NCBI GenBank assembly: GCA_030835135.1
Contig: JAUQWO010000075.1
Span: 399,330-463,329, forward strand
Source: Bacteroidota bacterium
GTDB taxonomy: Bacteria; Bacteroidota; Ignavibacteria; UBA10030; UBA6906
Direction of reading: 5' to 3'
Length of the DNA: 64,000 nt
The notes beneath the pieces are model-generated. The model ran no database searches. It saw only the letters and a program-made list of their open reading frames with translations, and was not told the origin of the DNA. Position 1 is the first letter of the stretch; the number at the start of each line of letters is the position of its first letter. Made by a program: the position numbers and the translations under genes. Shown here one piece after another: positions 27,079 to 34,534 of this stretch.

Positions 27079-28164
27079 ATGAAACGTATTATACCCGTCC
27101 GTCTGCCCGGGGGAAGGGACCGCTCATACCGGATCCAGATCGCACCCGGGGCCCTCGCCCAGCTCCCCGCCCTCGTTGCTTCGCGATGGAAAGGCCGCGG
27201 CGTCTATGTCATCACGGATGCCAACGTGAACCGGCTCTACGGCCGGACGGTGATGCATGGGCTCCGGGACGCAGGCTTCGATCCTATCCTGATCGACGTC
27301 CCTGCCGGTGAGGAATCGAAATCGATCGGCATCTATTATGGAGTGCTCACGGCGCTCCTCGAGAATAAGGTCCGCCGCGGCAGCGTGATCATCGCCCTGG
27401 GTGGCGGTGTGGTGGGCGACCTCGCGGGGTTCGCGGCGGCCAGCGTGCTCCGCGGCGTGGAGTTCGTGCAGGTCCCGACGAGCCTCCTCGCACAGGTGGA
27501 CAGCAGTGTGGGAGGGAAGGTGGGGATCGACCACGATCTCGGCAAGAACCTGATCGGAGCCTTCCATCAGCCCTCGCTCGTGGTGATCGACCCTCTGGTG
27601 CTGAAGACCCTTCCGCCCCGCGAGTTCAGGAACGGACTTGCGGAGATCTTCAAGATCGCCGCTGCGCTGGACCCGAAGTTCTTTGCCCTGCTTGCCCGGA
27701 ACACCGCGAAGCTCCGGCCCACGGAAACGCCCTTCCTCACGCGCGTGATCGCCACCGCCGTCGGGCTGAAAGCCGCTGTCGTGGAGAAGGACGAACGCGA
27801 GGCCGGACTGCGCAAGGTCCTCAATCTCGGCCACACCCTCGGTCACGCGATCGAGACGGCAAGCGACTTCGCGTTGCGCCACGGCGAGACCGTTGCGATC
27901 GGGATGGTCCTCGAGGCACGCATGGCAGCGACCATGGGACTCCTGAGCATCGATCATCTCATGAGGATCACGCAGGCGCTCGAAGCCGTGGGCCTGCCGA
28001 CGCGCATGCCCGGCACACTGAACATGAAGCGCGTGCATTCTGCGCTCGCCCTGGACAAGAAGGTGAAGGACGGCATGCCGCTCTTTGTCCTCCTGAAAGC
28101 GGTCGGCTCATCCGCTATCGATGTGCCCGTGCCCGACGCACTCATCCGGTCCGTCCTCGCATGA
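27079..28164 (+). CDS. aroB: 3-dehydroquinate synthase
   Basis: Second shikimate-pathway enzyme: NAD- and metal-dependent conversion of DAHP to 3-dehydroquinate. The NAD loop GGGVVGDLAGFAAA lies near residue 112, followed by QVPTSLLAQVDSSVGGKVG near 140, the metal ligands NGLAEIFK and LGHTLGHAIE, and LRHGETVAIGM near 270. The length is 361 residues. The ATG at 27079 has no Shine-Dalgarno sequence but stands right behind a -10 box. It leads a tight run of shikimate genes; the next gene overlaps its stop (ATGA). Confidence 0.96.
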   Translation: MKRIIPVRLPGGRDRSYRIQIAPGALAQLPALVASRWKGRGVYVITDANVNRLYGRTVMHGLRDAGFDPILIDVPAGEESKSIGIYYGVLTALLENKVRRGSVIIALGGGVVGDLAGFAAASVLRGVEFVQVPTSLLAQVDSSVGGKVGIDHDLGKNLIGAFHQPSLVVIDPLVLKTLPPREFRNGLAEIFKIAAALDPKFFALLARNTAKLRPTETPFLTRVIATAVGLKAAVVEKDEREAGLRKVLNLGHTLGHAIETASDFALRHGETVAIGMVLEARMAATMGLLSIDHLMRITQALEAVGLPTRMPGTLNMKRVHSALALDKKVKDGMPLFVLLKAVGSSAIDVPVPDALIRSVLA

Positions 28165-29627
28165 TCATCGTCCCCATCGTCGGTCCGACACTCGCGGACG
28201 CACGGCGTCAGATCCGGACATCCCGCCGCGACGCGGACATGTTCGAATTCCGCCTCGACCTCTGTCGCGATCCGGAGCTCATCCGAGCGATCCGCTCCAG
28301 CCGCATCCCCGTGATCGCAACGTGCCGCCCCGTGCGCGAGGGCGGACGGTTCGATGGCGGTGAAGGAGACCGGTTCGAACGTCTCGGCGATGCGCTCCGT
28401 GCCGGTGCCGCATACATTGACTGTGAGCTGGATGCGGTGAAGGAGTTCCGTGCCTGGTGCAGTGCGCGGAAGCTCAGGCCACGGCTCATCGTGTCGAGGC
28501 ACGATTTCAAGGACGGCCACGCGGATGTACTGAAGGTCTACAAACAACTGCGCGCAGCGCGCGCCGATATCATCAAGTTCGCCTATACCGCCACCGATGC
28601 ATGGCAGATCGCCGCAGCACGCACCTTCCTCCAGCGCGCTGCACGCGACCGCCAGCGTGCCATCGCCATAGCGATGGGCGAAGCGGGGGAGGCAAGCCGC
28701 ATCCTCTACCGCGTGTTCGGCGGGTGGGCCACGTTCGGTGCGGCAGGCGAGAACGAAGGGTCTGCCCCCGGCCAGCTCACCGCTGCCGTGCTGAGGCATG
28801 TGTTCCTCGCGCACAAGCGGACGCCGCGGACGAAGGTCTTCGGACTTGTGGGGGACCCGGTCCGTCAGAGCAAAGGCATCTACGTTCATAATCCGCTCTA
28901 TGCGAAGGCGGGGTTCAACGGCATCTACGTCCGTTTCCCTGTCGGCGATCTCGACCGGTTCATGAAGGAATGTGGGCCCTGGGTGAGCGGCTGCAGCGTG
29001 ACGCTGCCGCACAAGTCCGCGATGGCACGCCATTGCACGTCATTCATCGGGAGTGCCGCCATGATCGGCGCGGTCAATACCGTTGTGCGACAGGGGCGGC
29101 GGTGGATCGGGGCGAACACCGATGCAGGTGCCGCGCTGGATGCCATCGAGAAGCAGTTCCCGGTGCGCGGCGAACGGATGGTGATCCTCGGCGCAGGCGG
29201 GGCCGCGCGTGCGATCGCGGTGGAAGGTGCCCGGCGGGGTGCGATGGTCACCATCGCGAACAGGTCGGAGGACAGGGCGCGCGGCCTTTCGAGCGAACTG
29301 GATGTTGCGTGGTGCCGCACCGATGCGCTCGCTGCCGCGCAGCCGGCGATCCTCGTGAATACGACGCCGGTCGGCATGTGGCCCGCCATGGACGCCGTGC
29401 CCGTGCCCTCGATCCCCCCGTGTGTCCGTCTTGCGTTCGATGCGATCTATAACCCGGCGGTGACGCGGTTCCTCGCGATGGCCGCGGAGCAGGGCGCGCG
29501 GACCGTCAGCGGAGCGGCGATGTACGCCGGGCAGGCGGTGGACCAGATCCGCATCCTTACCGGTGTGCGTGTGAGCGGCGCCACTGTCATGCGCACGTTC
29601 CAGACGGCGATCCGGCAGCACCCCTGA
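28161..29627 (+). CDS. aroDE: Fused 3-dehydroquinate dehydratase (type I) and shikimate dehydrogenase
   Basis: A 488-residue bifunctional enzyme for the third and fourth shikimate steps. Residues 1 to about 220 are a type I dehydroquinase: the catalytic His is in IVSRHDFKDG and the Schiff-base Lys in ADIIKFAYTA. Residues about 225-488 are the shikimate dehydrogenase: VFGLVGDPVRQSKGIYVHNPLY, the catalytic Lys in SVTLPHKSAM, the Asp in GANTDAGAALDA and the NADP loop VILGAGGAARAIA. This mirrors the plant DHD-SDH arrangement, and fused AroDE is uncommon in bacteria. The substrate loop RQSKG replaces the usual HSLSP pattern. It overlaps aroB by four bases. Confidence 0.94.
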   Translation: MIIVPIVGPTLADARRQIRTSRRDADMFEFRLDLCRDPELIRAIRSSRIPVIATCRPVREGGRFDGGEGDRFERLGDALRAGAAYIDCELDAVKEFRAWCSARKLRPRLIVSRHDFKDGHADVLKVYKQLRAARADIIKFAYTATDAWQIAAARTFLQRAARDRQRAIAIAMGEAGEASRILYRVFGGWATFGAAGENEGSAPGQLTAAVLRHVFLAHKRTPRTKVFGLVGDPVRQSKGIYVHNPLYAKAGFNGIYVRFPVGDLDRFMKECGPWVSGCSVTLPHKSAMARHCTSFIGSAAMIGAVNTVVRQGRRWIGANTDAGAALDAIEKQFPVRGERMVILGAGGAARAIAVEGARRGAMVTIANRSEDRARGLSSELDVAWCRTDALAAAQPAILVNTTPVGMWPAMDAVPVPSIPPCVRLAFDAIYNPAVTRFLAMAAEQGARTVSGAAMYAGQAVDQIRILTGVRVSGATVMRTFQTAIRQHP

Positions 29628-29639
29628 TCTTAGGATGAA

Positions 29640-30905
29640 ATGCCACCACCACGCACCATAGAGACCATCGGAACAGTGAGCGGGACCATGCGCGTCCCGG
29701 GCTCGAAAAGCATCGCGAACCGCGCGCTGGTATGCGCGGCGCTGGCCGGGGGCGATTCGGTGATCCGGAATATCTCGGACAGCACCGACACGACGATGAT
29801 GCTGAACGCGCTGGACCAGATGGGCGTGCTGGCGCGGGCAGCGGGTTCCGAGGTCCGCGTGAGCGGCACGGGTGGCGCGTTGTACGCGCCGAAATTCCCG
29901 GTGCCAGTCGGTAATGCGGGCACGACCCTCCGTTTCCTGATCTCGGTGGCGGCGCGTGCGAAAGGCGTGACCACGTTCGAAGGTTCGGAACGGATGGCCG
30001 GGAGGCCGATCACACCGCTCGTGGATGCGCTCGCCGGACTCGGTGTCCGCGTGGATGTGGCCGTGCCCATGTCGCGGTACAGTGTCCATGGCGGGTCGAT
30101 CAAAGGTGGCCGCACCTCGGTGAGCGGCGAGAAGAGCTCACAGTTCGTGTCGTCGTTGCTGCTTGCAGCGCCGGGACTCCAGCACGGGTTGGACCTCGCC
30201 GTTCCCGGCGTGGTGTCGTCCGCGCCGTATGTGACCATGACCCTGCGCGTGATGAAGGACTTTGGCGTGGAGGTGCAGGTGCGGGACGGAGGGTTCGAGG
30301 TCTCCCGTGAAGCACGGTATTTCCCCGCGGAGTACACCGTTGAAGCGGACGCATCCGGAGCGACATATCCATTCGCTGCCGCGGCGATCGTCGGGGGCGC
30401 GGTCCGGGTGCCTGACCTCGCACAGGATTCGATGCAAAGCGATGCCGGACTCGTGGACGTGCTTGTCCGGATGGGGTGCACGGTCCGGTGGGAACGCGAT
30501 GCGGCGGTGATGGAGAGACATGGGACCTTGCGCGGCGTCGAGGTGGACATGAACGCGATGCCTGATGCCGTGCCGGCACTCGTCGCGGCGGCGCTGTTCG
30601 CCGAGGGCAGCACGCGCATCCGCAATGTTGCGCATCTGCGCTACAAGGAGTCGGACCGGCTCGGCACGCTTGCTGAACAGCTCCGGCTGCTCGGCGCGAA
30701 CATCACGGTGCTGGACGACGGGCTGGACATCCACCCTGTGCCATTGCACGGGGCGCAACTCGATCCGCACGAGGACCACCGTCTTGCGATGATGTTCGGA
30801 CTCATCGGCCTCCGGGTCCCGGGTGTAGTGGTGGAGGATCCCATGTGCGTTCGCAAATCCTATCCCCGCTTCTGGGAGGAACTCGACAGGCTTTCTCATT
30901 CATAG
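29640..30905 (+). CDS. aroA: 3-phosphoshikimate 1-carboxyvinyltransferase (EPSP synthase)
   Basis: Adds enolpyruvate from PEP to shikimate 3-phosphate. The 421-residue protein shows the expected motifs: PGSKSIANRALVCAAL near residue 18, PVGNAGTTLRFLIS near 90, the shikimate-binding QFVSSLLLAAP, the LRYKESDRLGT stretch near 338 and EDHRLAMMFGLIGL near 378. It follows aroDE by 12 bases and precedes aroC by 18. Shikimate kinase, which makes its substrate, is not in the window. Confidence 0.96.
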   Translation: MPPPRTIETIGTVSGTMRVPGSKSIANRALVCAALAGGDSVIRNISDSTDTTMMLNALDQMGVLARAAGSEVRVSGTGGALYAPKFPVPVGNAGTTLRFLISVAARAKGVTTFEGSERMAGRPITPLVDALAGLGVRVDVAVPMSRYSVHGGSIKGGRTSVSGEKSSQFVSSLLLAAPGLQHGLDLAVPGVVSSAPYVTMTLRVMKDFGVEVQVRDGGFEVSREARYFPAEYTVEADASGATYPFAAAAIVGGAVRVPDLAQDSMQSDAGLVDVLVRMGCTVRWERDAAVMERHGTLRGVEVDMNAMPDAVPALVAAALFAEGSTRIRNVAHLRYKESDRLGTLAEQLRLLGANITVLDDGLDIHPVPLHGAQLDPHEDHRLAMMFGLIGLRVPGVVVEDPMCVRKSYPRFWEELDRLSHS

Positions 30906-30923
30906 ACCGGCAGAACCACGACC

Positions 30924-32114
30924 ATGGCAGGCAACACCTTCGGCAGATATTTCCGCATCATGACATTCGGCGAGAGCCACGGCCCCGCACTTGGCGTGGT
31001 GATGGATGGCGTGCGTCCCGGGCTGCGGTTCAGCACGACAGCGATCCAGAAGGAACTGGACCGTCGCCGGCCGGGGCAGAGCAAAGTTACGACCCCGCGC
31101 AACGAACCCGACCGCGTGGAAGTGCTGAGCGGCGTGTTCGAAGGGAAGACGACCGGCATGCCGATCTGCATGATCATCCGCAACACGGACCAGCGACCGG
31201 CGGCGTACGAGAAGATCAAGAGCATGTTCCGCCCGGGCCATGCCGGCTATACGTATCTGGCCAAATACGGCATCGTGGATTACCGGGGTGGCGGACGGTC
31301 GTCGGGCCGGGAGACCGCTGCACGTGTTGCGGCGGGGGCGTTCGCGAAGGAGTACCTCCAGGAACGGGGGATCTCCATTCTGGCGCATACGATGGAGGTC
31401 GGTGGCATCGTTGCCGCGCAGTTCGACCCGTCGGTGATCGAAGAGAATCCGCTCCGCTGTGCCGATCCCGATGCGGCCAGGGCAATGGAGGATGCGGTGA
31501 TGCAGGCGCGGGATGAAGGCGACTCGCTCGGTGGCATCGTCGAGATCCGCGTGAACGGGCTTCCGCCGGGGCTCGGCGACCCGGTGTTCGACCGGCTGAA
31601 CGCAGACCTGGCGCACGCGATGATGTCGATCGGGGCAGTGAAGGGCGTGGAATTCGGGAGTGGCTTCGCGGCCGCGCGCATGAAGGGGAGCCAGAACAAC
31701 GATCCGATCTATGTCGAAGCGGCATCGGGGCGCGTGCGGACCCGCACCAACAATGCGGGCGGGATGGCCGGCGGCATCACCAACGGCGAAGAGCTCGTGA
31801 TGCGCATCGCCGTCAAACCGACGTCCTCGATCAGGAAGGAACAGGAGACCGTCACGGTGGACGGCGAGCCGGCGCGCATCACCGTGCACGGGCGGCACGA
31901 TCCCTGCATCTGTCCGCGCGTGGTGCCGGTCGCGGAATCGATGGCCGCGCTCACGATCATGGATCATCTGACGCGCCAGCGGTTGCTGCGCGGTCCGAAG
32001 GGGAAGAAGGCACGGAGCGAAACGGTGGAACTGATCGACCGGGATCTCAGGGTGCTCCGGATGCTGCGCAAGCATCTGTCGGCCCCCCTCGGAAAACGCG
32101 TGCGCACAAGGTAA
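30924..32114 (+). CDS. aroC: Chorismate synthase
   Basis: FMN-dependent enzyme that forms chorismate from EPSP. The 396-residue chain contains GESHGPALGVVMDGVRPGL near residue 14, RRRPGQSKVTTPRNEPD, RPGHAGYTYLAKYG near 100 and the FMN-binding GGGRSSGRETAARVAAG near 120, plus the later RTRTNNAGGMAGGITNGE. Chorismate is also the direct substrate of the MqnA domain encoded 8 kb upstream, so this operon feeds both aromatic amino acids and menaquinone. Confidence 0.97.
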   Translation: MAGNTFGRYFRIMTFGESHGPALGVVMDGVRPGLRFSTTAIQKELDRRRPGQSKVTTPRNEPDRVEVLSGVFEGKTTGMPICMIIRNTDQRPAAYEKIKSMFRPGHAGYTYLAKYGIVDYRGGGRSSGRETAARVAAGAFAKEYLQERGISILAHTMEVGGIVAAQFDPSVIEENPLRCADPDAARAMEDAVMQARDEGDSLGGIVEIRVNGLPPGLGDPVFDRLNADLAHAMMSIGAVKGVEFGSGFAAARMKGSQNNDPIYVEAASGRVRTRTNNAGGMAGGITNGEELVMRIAVKPTSSIRKEQETVTVDGEPARITVHGRHDPCICPRVVPVAESMAALTIMDHLTRQRLLRGPKGKKARSETVELIDRDLRVLRMLRKHLSAPLGKRVRTR

Positions 32115-32129
32115 TAGGGATATGACGGC

Positions 32130-32837
32130 GTGATAGAACTCCGCAATGTGGTGAAGAAGTTCGGGTCGTTCGTTGCTGTGGACGACATCTCCCTGAAGAT
32201 CGGCAAAGGGGAATTCTTCGGGTTCCTCGGCCCGAACGGGGCGGGGAAGACCACGACGATCAAGATGATGACCGGCCTGTTCCGGCCGACATCGGGGGCG
32301 TGCATCATCAACGGGTTCGACATCCAGGAGCATCCGGTCGAGGCGAAACGGAGTTTCGGGTATGTCCCGGACCAGCCGCATCTGTATGACCGTCTGACCG
32401 GGCGCGAGTTCCTGTACTTCATCGGTGGCCTGTACAAGGCTCCTGCTGCCGACGTGGTTGCCCGGATCGAGCATTACTGCACGCTGTTCGAGATGGAAGG
32501 ATTCCTTGACCGGTCCACCGAAGAGTATTCACAGGGGATGCGGCAGCGGGTGGCTCTCGCGGCGGCACTCGTGCATGATCCACCGGTCCTGATCATTGAT
32601 GAGCCCTTGCTCGGGCTCGATCCGCGGAGTGCCATGCTGGTCCGCCGGACACTGAAGGACCTCACCCGGCAGGGGCTTACGGTGTTCATGTCCACCCATC
32701 TTCTGCGCGTCGTTGAGGAGCTGTGCGACCGGCTGGTCATCGTGAAGAACGGCCGCATCATCTATCAAGAAGTCACCAACGCTTCACCGGACCGCTCCGG
32801 CCGTCTGGAAGAGATCTTCCTGGAGATCACGCGGTGA
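32130..32837 (+). CDS. ABC transporter ATP-binding protein
   Basis: Cytoplasmic ATPase subunit of an ABC-2 type exporter, 235 residues. Walker A is GPNGAGKTT near residue 37, the signature is EYSQGMRQRVALAAAL near 130 and Walker B is VLIIDEPLLGLD near 153, followed by the switch His in STHLLRVVEE. GTG start at 32130, 15 bases after aroC. The membrane partner begins four bases after its stop. The exported substrate cannot be inferred; linkage to the shikimate genes is probably transcriptional only. Confidence 0.93.
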   Translation: MIELRNVVKKFGSFVAVDDISLKIGKGEFFGFLGPNGAGKTTTIKMMTGLFRPTSGACIINGFDIQEHPVEAKRSFGYVPDQPHLYDRLTGREFLYFIGGLYKAPAADVVARIEHYCTLFEMEGFLDRSTEEYSQGMRQRVALAAALVHDPPVLIIDEPLLGLDPRSAMLVRRTLKDLTRQGLTVFMSTHLLRVVEELCDRLVIVKNGRIIYQEVTNASPDRSGRLEEIFLEITR

Positions 32838-32841
32838 GCCG

Positions 32842-34524
32842 ATGAATACGCTGCTCACGATCCTGAATGTACGCGCGACCATGTTCCTGAAAGGGATCAC
32901 GGACCGGCGGTGGCATGGGCTGAGCAAGAACCTGGCGACCGGCATCATCTTCGGTGGCGTCACGATCGGGACATTCCTGATGGTACGTATGCTCACCGGG
33001 CATCTGGTGCACCAGGTTGGCGTCGACACCTTTGCCCTGCACCGGCTCCTGGCGATCGGGCTGTTCACCTTCTTTCTTTCTATCTACACCATCGGGCTCC
33101 TTGTGAGCTACGCGTCGCTCTATGCGTCCAATGACGTGAATGTCCTGATGGGCATGCCGGTGTCGCATGGCGTGCTCTTCATGGAACGCGCCATCGAGAA
33201 TATCGTTTCGAGTGCAACGACGATGACGCTCCTGGGCGGGGCGGCGGTCCTGGCGTACGGCTCCGTGTTTCAGATCGGGTTCTGGAAGAGTCTCGCCATT
33301 CTCTTCGCCGCGTTTCTGCCCGCCGTGGCGTCCGTCGGGTTCCTTGCGGTGATGACCATGCCGCCCCTCATTCTTCTTGCCCATCGGATCGGAGTGCGCT
33401 GGATGCTGCTCGGTGGCGGGCTCGTGCTGGCCGCGATAACGTTCCTGTTTGCCGATGCGGTCGATCCGCTCGCTGCTGTCCGTGATGCGACGCTCCCGGC
33501 GTCCCGCGTAATGATCAATGAACAGGAGGGTATCACCACGCTGGGGTGGCTGCCGACCAACTGGGTGGCATGGTTCATCCAGGCGATGGCGCGCCAGCGG
33601 ATCGTGGAGGTGCTGGCCTATCCCGGGCTGATCCTCGGACTTCTGGCATGTGTCGCCATTTGCACGGACACCGTCGGGAGACAATGGTATTACCGTTCCT
33701 GGCTGATCGTCGTGGAAATGCGCGGCAAGCGCCTGCCATCTACCGGATGGTTCCCGTTCCCGCCGATGGAGTTCGGGCGGTTCTGGGCGCACCGGCCGCA
33801 TCTGGAGGCCGTGCTCAAACGCGACTTCTGGATGTTCTTCCGCGATCCTGTGCAGCGTCTCCATCTCCTCGTGATCCTCGCGCTCGCGGCGGGGTCGGCC
33901 TTCTCCCTGCGCTCGTTGGACGTGATGGTCTACCGTCCGTCCTCACAGGTGCTCTCATTTCTCACGGTGTTCCTGTTCATCGGATTGATCGTTTCGTCGC
34001 TGACGCTCCGCTTCGTGTTCCCCTCCGTCAGTCTGGAAGGGAACACCTTCTGGGCGGTACGGACGGCCCCGATCGCGCTCTCACGGTTGTACTGGCTCAA
34101 GTTCATCATCGCGTTCGTCCTGACGTTCGTTCCGGCGGAGTTGATGGTCCTCGCCGTCTTCCCCGCTGTACTCCGTTCCGGGGCGTTGTCCGTGCTCGGT
34201 GTTGCCGGCATGGCCGGTGTGGTTGTTGCGATCGTCAGCCTCAATCTGGGTTCCGGTGCGTACTTTGCCACGCTCCGTGAAGATAACCCGATCAAAGTGG
34301 CATCGTCGCAGGGAGCCTCGATCACGTTCCTGGGCAGCATTGTCGTGCTCGTGATCGCGACGGTGATCCTTGCGGTCCCCGCCTCGGCGGTGACGGGAGT
34401 CCTGAATCCCCAGGCCCGCACACAGGCGATGACGTGGGCGGTGATCACATTGTCGGTGGTGGCGATGCTCATCACCGTCCTGTCACACCGGTTGGGCCTG
34501 AACGCGCTGCGCAAAGACTTCTGA
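32842..34524 (+). CDS. ABC-2 type exporter membrane protein
   Basis: A 560-residue integral membrane protein with about 12 predicted hydrophobic segments and no recognisable soluble domain. The layout of two blocks of membrane segments around a central charged loop (about residues 285-335) suggests two fused half-permeases, as in large bacterial ABC-2 exporters. It begins four bases after the ATPase gene. It is assigned to transport by that pairing and its topology rather than by a named family motif. Confidence 0.8.
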   Translation: MNTLLTILNVRATMFLKGITDRRWHGLSKNLATGIIFGGVTIGTFLMVRMLTGHLVHQVGVDTFALHRLLAIGLFTFFLSIYTIGLLVSYASLYASNDVNVLMGMPVSHGVLFMERAIENIVSSATTMTLLGGAAVLAYGSVFQIGFWKSLAILFAAFLPAVASVGFLAVMTMPPLILLAHRIGVRWMLLGGGLVLAAITFLFADAVDPLAAVRDATLPASRVMINEQEGITTLGWLPTNWVAWFIQAMARQRIVEVLAYPGLILGLLACVAICTDTVGRQWYYRSWLIVVEMRGKRLPSTGWFPFPPMEFGRFWAHRPHLEAVLKRDFWMFFRDPVQRLHLLVILALAAGSAFSLRSLDVMVYRPSSQVLSFLTVFLFIGLIVSSLTLRFVFPSVSLEGNTFWAVRTAPIALSRLYWLKFIIAFVLTFVPAELMVLAVFPAVLRSGALSVLGVAGMAGVVVAIVSLNLGSGAYFATLREDNPIKVASSQGASITFLGSIVVLVIATVILAVPASAVTGVLNPQARTQAMTWAVITLSVVAMLITVLSHRLGLNALRKDF

Positions 34525-34534
34525 CGGGGTGCTC

